NCBI GenBank assembly: GCA_902802755.1
Contig: CADCNH010000004.1
Span: 1 to 64,000, forward strand
Origin: an uncultured Bacteroidota bacterium
GTDB taxonomy: Bacteria > Bacteroidota > Bacteroidia > Bacteroidales > WCHB1-69
DNA: 64,000 nt
Direction of reading: 5' to 3'
The notes under the pieces were generated by a model. That model saw only the letters and a list, made by a program, of their open reading frames with translations. It had not been told where the DNA came from and did no database searches. The position numbers and the translations under genes are program-made. Of the stretch, positions 1 to 7,557 are shown piece by piece (the stretch's first letter is position 1; each line of letters opens with the position of its first letter).

Positions 1-734
1 ATAGTTGATAAAATCTTAAAAGTGGTAGTCAAATTATATCCAGTAATCAACTCAGTTGAAACAACTTTATAAGTTCCAGGTTTTAAGTTAATAGCTATGC
101 TTGCAACTCCATTGGCATTAGTTTTTCTGGTGTATGATTTTCCATTGACCATTATTGTAACCTCAGCATTTGATAAGGCATTACCTTGAGTATCAAAAAA
201 TGTTGCACTATATGGTGTGTCCCCATTATAATATTTTGATATGTTTTTTGCTTTAATTGTAGACAATACCTTAAATTCAGAGGTTAAATTGCAAGATTCA
301 TAAGAGTTATCACCTGAAAAATATGCATCAGCAGTATATTTTCCAGGTTTTAATTTTAAATTGACACTAGCTATGCCATCATCATCTGTTGTAACAGTAT
401 AATTAACTTTGTTTATGATAAAATCAATGCTTTTATTTGATAAAGACTCATTTGTATTAGAATCTTTTAGAGTTATACAATAATGTGAGGTGTAATATAT
501 GCTGGTTGACGCTTCTGTAAATTTCGTTTGATTTTTACAGGATTCTTCAAAAATAGCACCACCATGATTAGCTGAAAGTGTATTTAAATCATTTTCATGA
601 ATTTTATTTTCAATATTCACTTCACTATAACTTGAGGCAATATCAGACATGTTTAAATCGTTTGCATAAATTGCATTAATTGAAAAGATAACGAATAATG
701 TTAAAAATATGAAAATCGAGATTTTATTATTCAA
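1..734 (-). CDS. Methanogen-type adhesin-like protein, N-terminal part (runs off left edge)
   Basis: The reading frame is open from a TTG at 734 to the window edge (about 244 codons, 3' end missing). A strong ribosome binding site, GGAGGT at 742-747, lies 7 nt upstream and fixes the TTG start. The product begins with a signal peptide (NNKISIFIFLTLFVIFSI then NAIYAND). It continues with Ig-like or transthyretin-like repeats of the type 'YYNGDTPYSATFFDTQG' followed by 'TNANGVASIAINLKPGTY'. These repeats are typical of the adhesin-like surface proteins of Methanobrevibacter and Methanosphaera; family assignment is from memory of that repeat. Two repeats are visible (residues ~90-165 and ~170-244). 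The strong Shine-Dalgarno, TTG start and low GC are unlike every bacterial gene further right. Likely role: cell-surface adhesion. Identity as an archaeal adhesin is probable; the full architecture cannot be seen. Confidence 0.75.
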   Translation of the reverse strand, partial: MNNKISIFIFLTLFVIFSINAIYANDLNMSDIASSYSEVNIENKIHENDLNTLSANHGGAIFEESCKNQTKFTEASTSIYYTSHYCITLKDSNTNESLSNKSIDFIINKVNYTVTTDDDGIASVNLKLKPGKYTADAYFSGDNSYESCNLTSEFKVLSTIKAKNISKYYNGDTPYSATFFDTQGNALSNAEVTIMVNGKSYTRKTNANGVASIAINLKPGTYKVVSTELITGYNLTTTFKILST

Positions 735-741
735 TTCGTTT

Positions 742-747
742 ACCTCC
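742..747 (-). promoter_or_regulatory. Strong Shine-Dalgarno (GGAGGT) for the adhesin-like gene
   Basis: GGAGGT reads on the minus strand and ends 7 nt before the TTG codon at 734-732. It decides the non-ATG start. The Bacteroidales genes in this window do not show such strong sites, so it also marks the segment as foreign. Confidence 0.75.
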
Positions 748-851
748 AATGGATGATTATTTAAGTATCTATTTTAGTTGTTAATATACCTTTTTTTAAA
801 GACATTCATTTATACAAAAAAATAATATGCATCAACAATATACACAACATC

Positions 852-1577
852 ATGTCTAAAATCAAACAATTGCAAGAAATTATTGACACATCCGAAAATA
901 TAGTGTTTTTTGGAGGGGCTGGTGTTTCGACAGAAAGCGGAATACCTGATTTCAGGTCAGAAAGCGGCATTTTCAAAAGCCTTGAAAAATATGGAGACAC
1001 ACCAGAAAATTTAGTTTCACATACATATTATATGGATCATACAGAGGAATTCTTTAATTATTATAAAGACAATCTCATCTTCAAAGACGCAAAGCCGAAT
1101 CCTGCACATTTAAAACTATCAGAATTGGAAAAAATAGGCAAATTAAAGGCAGTCATTACCCAAAACATTGATGGGCTTCATCAAAAAGCAGGAAGCAAAA
1201 ATGTTTTAGAACTTCACGGAAGCATTCACAGAAACTATTGTCAAATCTGCAATAAAGAATATGGATTAAACCACATTTTGGAAAGTGAAGGAATTCCAAG
1301 ATGCGAGTGTGGTGGAATTGTTAAACCGGATGTCGTATTATATGAAGAACCCTTAAACAATGCTGTTTTAAGTTTTGCAATCGATTACATACAAAATGCA
1401 GAAACATTAATCATTGGCGGAACATCACTTGTTGTATACCCCGCAGCAGGATTGATTAATTATTTCAACGGTGAAAACTTAGTTTTAATTAATAAAAGTG
1501 AAACACCATACGATAATCTTGCAACATTAGTTATCAACGATGCGATTGGTGAAACTTTTTCCCAAATCAAAATCTAA
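852..1577 (+). CDS. NAD-dependent protein deacetylase/deacylase, Sir2 family (archaeal type)
   Basis: This 241-residue sirtuin removes acyl groups from lysine using NAD+, giving nicotinamide and O-acyl-ADP-ribose. All family signatures are present: the NAD-binding GAGVSTESGIPDFRS near residues 23-37, TQNIDGLH near 103-110, the catalytic His in ELHGSIH near 123, a zinc site with CQIC and CEC pairs (about 131-155), and GGTSLVVYPAAGL near 190. Length is normal for a single-domain cytoplasmic sirtuin. It is divergent from the adhesin-like gene and shares its AT-rich composition, so I read both as methanogen DNA. The start is the ATG at 852. A TATA-like stretch lies near 808-816, but I would not insist on it. 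Substrate preference cannot be told from sequence alone. Confidence 0.9.
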   Translation: MSKIKQLQEIIDTSENIVFFGGAGVSTESGIPDFRSESGIFKSLEKYGDTPENLVSHTYYMDHTEEFFNYYKDNLIFKDAKPNPAHLKLSELEKIGKLKAVITQNIDGLHQKAGSKNVLELHGSIHRNYCQICNKEYGLNHILESEGIPRCECGGIVKPDVVLYEEPLNNAVLSFAIDYIQNAETLIIGGTSLVVYPAAGLINYFNGENLVLINKSETPYDNLATLVINDAIGETFSQIKI

Positions 1578-1650
1578 AGACTCAGGAATTAATTCAATTC
1601 CATCTAATCGATTATCACACCTATAAACAAGAATTTCAACGCCTTCCTCA
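1527..1650 (-). pseudogene. C-terminal remnant resembling SfsA (sugar fermentation stimulation protein)
   Basis: On the minus strand a frame ending with TAA at 1527-1529 encodes 'EEGVEILVYRC' followed by 'DNRLDGIELIPESLDFDL'. This resembles the C-terminal strand of SfsA-family DNA/RNA nucleases. It converges on the sirtuin gene and overlaps its last ~50 bases. Its upstream part is not archaeal-like: beyond about 1650 the same strand becomes the antisense of a bacterial dehydrogenase, so the gene is cut at the junction. I infer the end of a normal convergent archaeal gene truncated by the join. The match is short, so the family call is tentative. Confidence 0.4.
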
Positions 1651-1690
1651 GCGAAGACTTCCTTAGCCACACGCTGGATGATGCTCTTTT
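1640..1690. other. Junction between archaeal-like and Bacteroidales-like DNA
   Basis: Left of this interval are AT-rich methanogen-type genes, including a convergent gene cut off at its 5' side. Right of it is a bacterial dehydrogenase missing its N-terminal half. Two unrelated genes are therefore truncated at the same point. I see no insertion sequence, tRNA, integrase or direct repeat here that would explain a biological insertion. The exact base of the join cannot be fixed by eye. Confidence 0.7.
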
Positions 1691-2801
1691 GCTGGATGCC
1701 ATCCATAACCACGGCTTCAAGTGCACCACTAAGTTGGAAGACATCAAAGAATGCAATTTTTACATTGTAGCGGTACCCACCCCTGTCGATGAAAATAATC
1801 GTCCGAATTTGATTCCTCTCAAAAGGGCTTCTGAAACAGTGGGTTCGGTTATTTCCAAAGGAGATATTGTAGTGTATGAGTCAACTGTATATCCAGGTGT
1901 GACAGAAGAGGAGTGTATTCCTGTGGTAGAAAAAGTGAGTGGATTAAAGTTCAATATAGATTTTTATGCAGGTTATAGTCCTGAGCGTATTAATCCTGGT
2001 GACAAGTTGCATACGGTAGAAAAAATCAAAAAGGTAACCAGCGGTTCCACTCCAGAAATTGCAGATTTGGTGGATCGAATTTATAATTCGGTTTTGGTCA
2101 ATGGAACCCACAAAGCACCGAGCATTAAGGTGGCGGAAGCCTCCAAGATTATTGAAAACTCACAGCGAGATGTGAATATAGCTTTTATGAATGAGCTGGC
2201 TAAAATTTTCAATGCCATGGGTATAGACACTCAGGATGTGATAGAAGCAGCTTCCAGCAAGTGGAATTTTATCCGCATGAGTCCTGGGCTTGTGGGAGGT
2301 CACTGTATAGGTGTTGATCCTTATTACTTGATTCAGAAAGCACAGGTTTATGGAGTTTTACCGCGCATTATGCATGCTGCCCGTCGATTGAATGACGGTA
2401 TGGGGGCATACGTGGCAAACCAAACTATAAAGTGTATGAACAAGAAGGGAATTTTGGTGAAAGACGCTAAAATTCTGATATTGGGCATCACTTTCAAGGA
2501 AAATTGTCCTGACATCCGTAATACGAAAGTGGTGGACATATATCATACGTTGACAGAATATACATCTAACATCACCATCTATGATCCGTGGGCAAATCCG
2601 GAACAGGTGAAGAGAGAGTATGGCATTCAAGTGGAGAATTCTGAATTAATAATTAAGGATTCAAAGTTTGATGTGTGTATTGCGGCAGTTTCTCACAAGC
2701 AGTTTGAAGAATTGGACATTCTTAGTTTGTTAAATGAAAAGCATGTAATTTATGATGTGAAGTGTATGTTGGATAGAAACATTGTTGACGGAAGATTGTA
2801 A
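1689..2801 (+). pseudogene. UDP-N-acetylhexosamine 6-dehydrogenase (VipA/TviB-like), 5'-truncated
   Basis: This family oxidises UDP-GlcNAc or UDP-GalNAc (some members UDP-ManNAc) to the uronic acid with two NAD+, for capsule, O-antigen or exopolysaccharide. The frame is open from about 1608; the TTG at 1689 is only a formal start. Visible parts are the end of the Rossmann domain (NFYIVAVPTPVDENNRP), YESTVYPGVTEEEC, the lysine motif VAEASKIIENSQRD, the catalytic cysteine in GGHCIGVDPYYL, and the C-terminal UDP-binding domain. Residues ~300-370 complete the C-terminus normally. Missing are roughly the first 60-70 residues of a ~430-residue enzyme, including the GxGxxG NAD+ loop. As written it could not bind its cofactor. 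The break coincides with the archaeal/bacterial junction, so I read it as an assembly or recombination truncation rather than slow decay. Confidence 0.85.
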
Positions 2802-2825
2802 GTTACTGAATAGTATTTTTTACAA

Positions 2826-2866
2826 TAAAAAAAGAGGTTGGATTCCGATGGTTTCCGACCTCTTTC
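2826..2866 (-). terminator. Rho-independent terminator after tRNA-Gly (possibly bidirectional)
   Basis: An 11-bp stem with one G-T mismatch pairs 2831-2841 with 2855-2865 (AAAGAGGTTGG with CCGACCTCTTT). On the minus strand it is followed by a run of T. It lies between the convergent dehydrogenase and tRNA-Gly genes and may serve both. Confidence 0.75.
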
Positions 2867-2880
2867 CCGTTTAAGGAGTG

Positions 2881-2953
2881 AGCGGTAGACGGGGTTCGAA
2901 CCCGCGACCTGCGGCTTGGGAAGCCGCCGCTCTGCCAACTGAGCTACTACCGC
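2881..2953 (-). tRNA. tRNA-Gly (anticodon CCC)
   Basis: The minus strand folds as a full cloverleaf of 73 nt. The acceptor stem is GCGGTAG paired with CTACCGC, the D arm is AGCTCAGTTGGCAGAGC, and the anticodon stem GCGGC/GCCGC encloses the loop TTCCCAA. The T arm contains GGTTCGAACCC. The anticodon CCC reads GGG (Gly). CCA is not encoded. The discriminator base is T. Confidence 0.95.
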
Positions 2954-2954
2954 T

Positions 2955-3073
2955 TATTAAGTTGAAAGTTGAAAACTGACAGTTGAAAGTTTTTATAAGA
3001 TGACAAGGTTATATGGTTATTATAGATTACAGTATTTATAACTTTCAGTTTTCAGTTTTCAGTTTTCAGTTTG
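2955..3073. repeat. Intergenic AACTGAAA/TTTCAGTT short-repeat array
   Basis: Degenerate copies of GTTGAAA and AACTGAC fill 2955-2992, and copies of TTTTCAG fill 3039-3072. The two blocks are inverted relative to each other and could pair over the AT-rich middle. The same unit returns at 4728-4755, 5218-5252 and 15563-15600. No gene is seen here. Confidence 0.75.
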
Positions 3074-4171
3074 TTACACGTTAAATCTTATGTGTAGTAT
3101 ATCTCCGTCCTGCACTTCGTAATTCTTGCCTTCCACGGCCAATTTGCCGGCTTCCTTGCACTTTAATTCCGAGCCCAACTGCACCAAGTCGGCATATTTG
3201 ATGACTTCGGCACGGATAAAACCTCTTTCCAAGTCGCTGTGGATGACACCTGCGGCCTGGGGTGCCAACATGCCCTTGCGGATGGTCCAGGCACGGTTTT
3301 CCTTGCCGCCCACGGTGAAGAAAGAGATGAGGTTGAGCATCTTGTAAGCTGCCTGTATCACCTTGTTCACGCCAGGCTCGTTCAAGCCGGCGTCGCGCAA
3401 AAATTCCGCACGGTCTTCCGCACTTTCCAGTTCAGCGATTTCCGCTTCTATCTTGGCTGCTATCACCAGCATCTCGGCGTCTTTGTCTTTCAGATATTCT
3501 CTTACGCTGTCCACGTAAGCGTTCCCGTTTACCGCGTCAGTGTCGTTGACGTTGCACACGAACATCATCGGCTTCTCGGTCAGGAGCATCATGTCGCTCA
3601 CCACGGCTTTTTCCTCTGGGGTGGCCTCCATGGTTCTCACATTCTGGAAGTTCTCCAGATGGGCTTTGTATTTCTGCAGCACTTCATAATCGTGCTTGGC
3701 CGTTTTCTCGCCTGCTTTCACGGCTTTCTCCACCTTGAGCATTTTCTTGTTGATTTGCTCCAAATCCTTCACTTGCAACTCAAAATCCACAATCTCGATA
3801 TCACGCACTGGGTCAACGGAGCCTTCCACATGGGGCAGGTTTTCGTTGTCGAAGCAGCGCAGCACATGGATGAGGGCATCGCACAAACGCACATCGGCCA
3901 AGAAACTGTTGCCGATACCTTCGCCTTGGCTGGCACCCTTGGCCAAGCCAGGAATATCCACCACATCCAAGGTGGCGTAAATAAGCTTGTCGGCTTTGAT
4001 GAACGTGTCGATATTGGCTAAACGTTCATCGGGCACGGGGCAAACTCCAATATTGGACTTGTTGGTGCTGTATGCAAAATCAGTTACCGCCGCTTTTGTA
4101 TTGGAGATGCAATTGAACATCGTTGTTTTTCCTGAGTTGGTCAAGCCAACAATTCCGCATTTTAAGCCCAT
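3074..4171 (-). CDS. ychF: Redox-regulated ATPase YchF (Obg-related P-loop protein)
   Basis: YchF/OLA1 is a universal Obg-family protein that hydrolyses ATP rather than GTP and associates with ribosomes; its exact role is unsettled. The 365-residue length is normal. The G1 loop GLTNSGKTT is at residues 9-17 and DIPGLAKGASQGEG (G3, switch II) near 72-85. The G4 position reads NVND instead of the GTP-specific NKxD, as expected in this subfamily. A helical hairpin follows (about 130-190). The C-terminal TGS domain includes FFTVGGKENRAWTIRKG and ends DGDILHIRFNV. It lies alone between repeat-filled spacers, with the NifU-like gene upstream on the same strand. Cytoplasmic. Confidence 0.95.
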   Translation of the reverse strand: MGLKCGIVGLTNSGKTTMFNCISNTKAAVTDFAYSTNKSNIGVCPVPDERLANIDTFIKADKLIYATLDVVDIPGLAKGASQGEGIGNSFLADVRLCDALIHVLRCFDNENLPHVEGSVDPVRDIEIVDFELQVKDLEQINKKMLKVEKAVKAGEKTAKHDYEVLQKYKAHLENFQNVRTMEATPEEKAVVSDMMLLTEKPMMFVCNVNDTDAVNGNAYVDSVREYLKDKDAEMLVIAAKIEAEIAELESAEDRAEFLRDAGLNEPGVNKVIQAAYKMLNLISFFTVGGKENRAWTIRKGMLAPQAAGVIHSDLERGFIRAEVIKYADLVQLGSELKCKEAGKLAVEGKNYEVQDGDILHIRFNV

Positions 4172-4179
4172 TTTTTTTC

Positions 4180-4262
4180 AGGTTACAGGTTACAGGTTAC
4201 AGTAGTTAGAAATTTGTAGTTTTATTCTTAATTGTCAATTATCAATTGTCAATTGTCAACTA
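4180..4262. repeat. Intergenic short arrays (ACAGGTT and CAATTGT units)
   Basis: About three and a half tandem copies of the 7-mer CAGGTTA occupy 4180-4203. Degenerate copies of TCAATTG occupy 4228-4260. They fill the whole gap between ychF and the NifU-like gene. Confidence 0.75.
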
Positions 4263-4264
4263 TT

Positions 4265-4513
4265 CTAAAATCCCAACACAATGTCTTCCACGTGGTCGAT
4301 TTCGGGCAGGTAGTGTTTCAGGGTTTGCTCCACACCGTTCTTCAAGGTCATCTTGGCGTGGGGACAGGAACCGCAGGCGCCCTGCAATTTCACTTTCACC
4401 ACATTCTCCGCTGTCAGCTCAATAAACTCAATATCACCGCCATCCTGTTGCAAATAGGGGCGGATCTGGGATATAATCGACTTGACTTTCTGTTCTAAAG
4501 TTGGGGTTTCCAT
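4265..4513 (-). CDS. NifU-like C-terminal domain protein (Fe-S cluster carrier)
   Basis: This 82-residue protein is a stand-alone NifU C-terminal (Nfu) domain. Such proteins hold a [4Fe-4S] cluster between two subunits through a CxxC motif and pass it to target enzymes. The motif is present as GACGSCPHA near residues 46-54. The upstream part has the usual LQQDGGDIEFIEL strand near 22-34, and the end is HYLPEIDHVEDI. Length and motif match the family. The start is the ATG at 4513, with a TATCTTTG box upstream at 4540-4533. It has no other Fe-S assembly gene beside it. Cytoplasmic; a general maturation role is inferred. Confidence 0.92.
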   Translation of the reverse strand: METPTLEQKVKSIISQIRPYLQQDGGDIEFIELTAENVVKVKLQGACGSCPHAKMTLKNGVEQTLKHYLPEIDHVEDIVLGF

Positions 4514-4532
4514 CTCATTTCAATTTGATTTG

Positions 4533-4540
4533 CAAAGATA
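4533..4540 (-). promoter_or_regulatory. Bacteroidetes -7 box (TATCTTTG) for the NifU-like gene
   Basis: The minus strand reads TATCTTTG, matching TAnnTTTG, about 20 nt before the ATG at 4513. No clear -33 TTG is at the right spacing. Confidence 0.55.
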
Positions 4541-4544
4541 CGAA

Positions 4545-4760
4545 AAAAAATTAGCAAATGAGTTAATTAGCAAATTAGCAAATGAATTTATCAAGTTGAT
4601 GGTTTTTAATGTGCTAATTTTCAATGTGCTAATGTGCCAATTTTCAGTGATCAGTGATTAGGGGTCAGTGGTTAGTCAAGTTGACAACTGATTCCTAACA
4701 TTTTTTTAGTGTGCTAATGCCAATGATAAAAGTTGAAAACTGAAAGTTGAAAGTTATATA
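4545..4760. repeat. Intergenic AT-rich TTAGCAAA array and mixed short repeats
   Basis: Degenerate units TTAGCAAA(TGAG), AATTAGCAAA and GTGCTAATTT run over 4545-4640. A block around AGTGATCAGTGATTAGGGG follows, and a GAAAACTGAAAGTTG block ends near 4755. With the element at 4876-5097 this makes a gene-free stretch of about 720 bases (4514-5233). I see no gene in 4760-4875. Confidence 0.7.
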
Positions 4761-4875
4761 TTTTGAATTTCTGTCCCCTGCTTCCTATCAACTATTAATT
4801 ATTGATTACTACTGTTGCGATAATTTCTTATTTAGACTTGTGATAAAAGTGTGTTATAAAGTGACATATATTGTA

Positions 4876-5097
4876 ATCGATTAGTCGTGCTGAAAGCACG
4901 CAATCCTATTAACCCCGCATAAGCGTAGCGCAATGTGGGGTATGCGGCAATCTACTCTACTCCTGCGTGCCGCAGGTACGCCACATAGGAGTGTATGTAG
5001 CGTGCCTTCTGCACGCAGACAGTCTTTGTCATTCTCCACCCCACACAACAAGTTGTGCGAGGTTAATAGAATATCGTGCCTTTGGCACGACTCTCTG
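4876..5097 (+). repeat. Palindrome-rich dispersed element, copy A (~222 bp)
   Basis: The element is a chain of imperfect palindromes: CGTGCTGAAAGCACG at its left end, CCCCGCATAAGCG...GCAATGTGGGG, a CGTGCCGCAGGTACG block, GCGTGCCTTCTGCACGC, CCCCACACAACAAGTTGTG, and CGTGCCTTTGGCACG at its right end. An inverted copy with roughly 85-90% identity by eye lies at 13029-13259. The termini are themselves small hairpins. There is no encoded transposase. It looks like a REP/BIME-type or small non-autonomous element. The short frames predicted across it are artefacts. Confidence 0.85.
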
Positions 5098-5192
5098 TCC
5101 TTCAAATCGAAAAAACGAAAAAACATCATAAACACTTGATACTTCATGATTTATGCAATTTTTCCATTTCTTATTGCAACAGTAGTAAACTG

Positions 5193-5252
5193 TAACTATT
5201 AATTGTCAACTGTCAATTGTCAACTGTCAACTTTCAGTTTTCAGTTTTCAAC
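5193..5252. repeat. Intergenic CAATTGT / CAACTTTCAG array
   Basis: Tandem degenerate copies of TCAACTG/TCAATTG followed by TTTTCAG units lie between element A and the flavin reductase gene. They run into the last codons of that gene. Confidence 0.7.
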
Positions 5253-5851
5253 TTCTGACCCCTGTCACCTTTTTTCGGTTTCTTCTCCACCGAGAAACCG
5301 AATTTTCCGAGGATTTTGCCTAAGCCATAATATTGTCCGTGCGAGTAGGCCACTAGGTTGGCGCGTTTGAGGTCTAAGGCTCCGGTTTTCTTGTCCAAAT
5401 AACGCGGGTCGGCATGTACGGTCACCACCTTGGCTATGAACATGTCGTGCGTGCCTAAAGGCACTATTTCTGTCACCTCGCATTCGATGTTGACGGGCGA
5501 CTCGTATATCATTGGAGCTTTCACCACACTTGCTTTCACAGGTGTGAGGTCGGTCTCCAAAAATTTGTTGTATTTCTTGCCAGAACGCACGCCACACCAG
5601 TCTGTTACCGCTGCCAAGGGTTCATTCACCAAGTTGATGACAAATTGCTTCCGCTCTTTGAGGATAGGGTAGGAGTGACGTTCGGGGCGCACCGAAATGT
5701 AACACATCGGCGGATCGGAGCAAAGGGTGCCGGTCCAGGCCACCGTGATGATATTATACTCATCGGGAGTCTCGCCACAGCTCACCATCACCACTGGGGT
5801 GGGGTTGAGCATGTTACCAGGCTTTAGGCTGATTTTTTGGGTTGGAGTCAT
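5234..5851 (-). CDS. Flavin reductase family protein (FMN-binding split barrel)
   Basis: This 205-residue protein belongs to the flavin reductase/flavoredoxin-like family with a split-barrel fold that binds FMN or FAD and transfers electrons from NAD(P)H. Family features are NIITVAWTGTLCSDPPMCYISVRPERHSY near residues 33-61 (flavin-binding strand and loop), FVINLVNEPLA near 70, and the YSHGQYYGLG segment near 168. The last ~25 residues are Lys-rich (KKPKKGDRGQKLKTEN). These are encoded beside a short-repeat array and may be a tail grown from that repeat. No partner oxygenase is adjacent, so the physiological acceptor is unknown. Start ATG at 5851. Cytoplasmic. Confidence 0.85.
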   Translation of the reverse strand: MTPTQKISLKPGNMLNPTPVVMVSCGETPDEYNIITVAWTGTLCSDPPMCYISVRPERHSYPILKERKQFVINLVNEPLAAVTDWCGVRSGKKYNKFLETDLTPVKASVVKAPMIYESPVNIECEVTEIVPLGTHDMFIAKVVTVHADPRYLDKKTGALDLKRANLVAYSHGQYYGLGKILGKFGFSVEKKPKKGDRGQKLKTEN

Positions 5852-6060
5852 GTGTGATGTGTGATGTATGATGTATGATGTTTGATGTCAGGAGGCAGAA
5901 TTCAAAATTCAGAATTCAAAATTCAAAACTAACCCTCCTAACCCTCCTAATCCTATAATCCTATAATCCCGTAATCCCGTAATTCCGTAATTCCGTAATC
6001 CTGTAATCCCGTAATCCCGTAATCCTGTAATCCTGTAATCCTGTAATCCTGTAATCCCCT
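5851..6060. repeat. Dense microsatellite-like intergenic array (four unit types)
   Basis: The full gap between the flavin reductase and the NSS transporter is repeat. An 8-bp GATGTATG-type unit runs 5851-5889. AATTCAAAATTCAG units run 5899-5928. AACCCTCCT units follow at 5932-5950. About twelve 9-bp units of the form TCCxGTAAT (x = C or T) fill 5950-6056. Each block has internal point differences, so the units are old or actively rearranging. Confidence 0.85.
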
Positions 6061-6066
6061 CATCAA

Positions 6067-7422
6067 CTATGAGAATATTCCCGTCAGCAGGATAATGAAC
6101 AGGGCTAATGGCGCTATATATTTGACGATAAAGTAGTAGATTTTGAAGTAGCGGGCTTTGAGCTGGCCGCTGTTGGACAGTTCATCATAGACGTCCACTT
6201 TAGGCAGGTACCAGCCGATAAACAGCGTGAACAGCAAGGCGCCTATAGGCATCATGTAGGTAGCGGTCAGTTTGTCGCATAAGTCAAAAATGGTGAGTCC
6301 GAATATTGTCACATGACTCAATGGTCCGAAAGAGAGGGTGCAGAAAACACCAATGGAGAAGACGACAAGCGAGAGTATGATAGCGGCTTTGCGGCGGCTC
6401 CAATGCAATTCTTCAACGGCCCACAAGACCAGGACTTCCAGTAGGGAGATGGTGGAGGTGAGGGCGGCGATGCTGAGGAGCATAAAGAATCCGACGGCAA
6501 AGGCCATGCCTCCGGGCATGCTGTTGAACACGTTAGGCAATACCTCATATACGAGGCTCGGACCAGCGGCGGGACTTAGTCCGAAAGCGAAAACGGCAGG
6601 GAAAATGGCCACTCCGGCCAGGATGGCGATAAAGGTGTCGGCGCCGGCAATCCATAAACTGGTGGTGAACAGGTTATCCTGCTTGCGGATATAGGAACCG
6701 TAGGTGCATACAGCACCCATGCCTATACTGAGGGAAAACAGTGCTTGTCCCAAAGCATCAAGTACGGAATTACCATTGATTTTGCTGAAGTCTGGCTTGA
6801 AAAGGAAGTCAATGCCTTGGCGGGCACCGTCAAGTGTAAGCGAACGAATGCACATCAGTATCATCAGGAGCAGCAGAATGGGCATCAGTATTTTGGTGTA
6901 TTTTTCAATGCCTTTTTGTACTCCTAAGATAACTATTCCTGCGGTGAGTCCTAAGAAAACAAACTGACAAACCAGCGGCCAGAAAGAGCCGTGGGTGAAG
7001 TCGGTGAACAGTTGGCTGATTTCGGCAGGGCTTTTGCCGCTGAGTTGTCCGCTGCCAGACAGGACGATATAATTGAGTGTCCATCCGGCTACCACGCTGT
7101 AAAAGGCATAGATGACGAGTGCGGCAACAATGCTGAGTACTCCTACCCCAAGCCAGGCTTTATGTTTGGGTGCCAGCACCTTGAAAGCTCCCATCACATT
7201 CTGCTGTGAACGCCGCCCGATGACAATCTCACTCATCAAAATGGGCACACCCAGCAAAAAAACGAAAATGATGTACATGATGATAAAGGCTCCTCCTCCA
7301 TTTACCCCTACAGTATAAGGGAAACGCCAGATGTTGCCTAAACCGATAGCACCGCCCGTAGCAGCTAAGATGGCTCCCAAGTTGGAAGAAAAACCGCGGT
7401 TGTTGTTGTTGAGTGGTTCCAT
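6067..7422 (-). CDS. Sodium-dependent transporter (NSS/SNF family)
   Basis: This inner-membrane symporter uses the sodium gradient to import a small solute, usually an amino acid. The 451-residue length and about eleven to twelve hydrophobic segments fit the bacterial NSS family (LeuT fold). The signature GGAIGLGNIWRFPYTVGVNGGGAF near residues 19-42 contains the unwound TM1 sodium and substrate site. TM6 contains the FSLSIGMGAVCTYGSY region near 230-246. No substrate can be assigned. It is transcribed toward the repeat array, upstream of the flavin reductase on the same strand but separated by ~215 bp. Start ATG at 7422. Confidence 0.92.
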   Translation of the reverse strand: MEPLNNNNRGFSSNLGAILAATGGAIGLGNIWRFPYTVGVNGGGAFIIMYIIFVFLLGVPILMSEIVIGRRSQQNVMGAFKVLAPKHKAWLGVGVLSIVAALVIYAFYSVVAGWTLNYIVLSGSGQLSGKSPAEISQLFTDFTHGSFWPLVCQFVFLGLTAGIVILGVQKGIEKYTKILMPILLLLMILMCIRSLTLDGARQGIDFLFKPDFSKINGNSVLDALGQALFSLSIGMGAVCTYGSYIRKQDNLFTTSLWIAGADTFIAILAGVAIFPAVFAFGLSPAAGPSLVYEVLPNVFNSMPGGMAFAVGFFMLLSIAALTSTISLLEVLVLWAVEELHWSRRKAAIILSLVVFSIGVFCTLSFGPLSHVTIFGLTIFDLCDKLTATYMMPIGALLFTLFIGWYLPKVDVYDELSNSGQLKARYFKIYYFIVKYIAPLALFIILLTGIFS

Positions 7423-7439
7423 ATTTTTGTTTTTTATCG

Positions 7440-7555
7440 TTTATGCGGTTATACGAGAAGACGCTCGCTTTGCTCGCTCGGAGATTCACTCGCTACACTC
7501 GTTCGTTAAGATGAAGAAATCCTTCCCGTCTTCCCGAGTGCACGTTTCCACGTTT
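7440..7555. repeat. Palindromic intergenic repeat, CGCTCGCTTTGCTCGCTCG type
   Basis: The gap holds GCTCGCTTTGCTCGCTCGG and CACTCGCTACACTCGTTCG, related in sense to GAACGAAGTGAG-type units at 34733-34862 and 36206-36357. It forms small hairpins and then runs into CCGTCTTCCCG blocks. No gene is visible. Confidence 0.6.
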
Positions 7556-7557
7556 TA

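Noticed and set aside
1608..1688. Upstream in-frame extension of the dehydrogenase as its true N-terminus
   Set aside because: The extension is only ~27 codons and contains no GxGxxG loop. It runs into the archaeal segment and stop codons at 1590 and 1605, so it does not restore a normal enzyme.
3239..4021. 260-residue plus-strand frame opposite ychF
   Set aside because: ychF is complete and conserved on the minus strand. The opposite frame is a His/Val-rich shadow without family features.
4545..4760. CRISPR array
   Set aside because: The repeats are 7-12 bp, degenerate and without spacers of uniform length. No cas genes are present in the window.
4881..5147. Overlapping short frames on both strands across the palindromic element A
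   Set aside because: The frames exist because the element is a chain of palindromes without stops. Copy B shows frame-breaking differences, so they are not conserved proteins.
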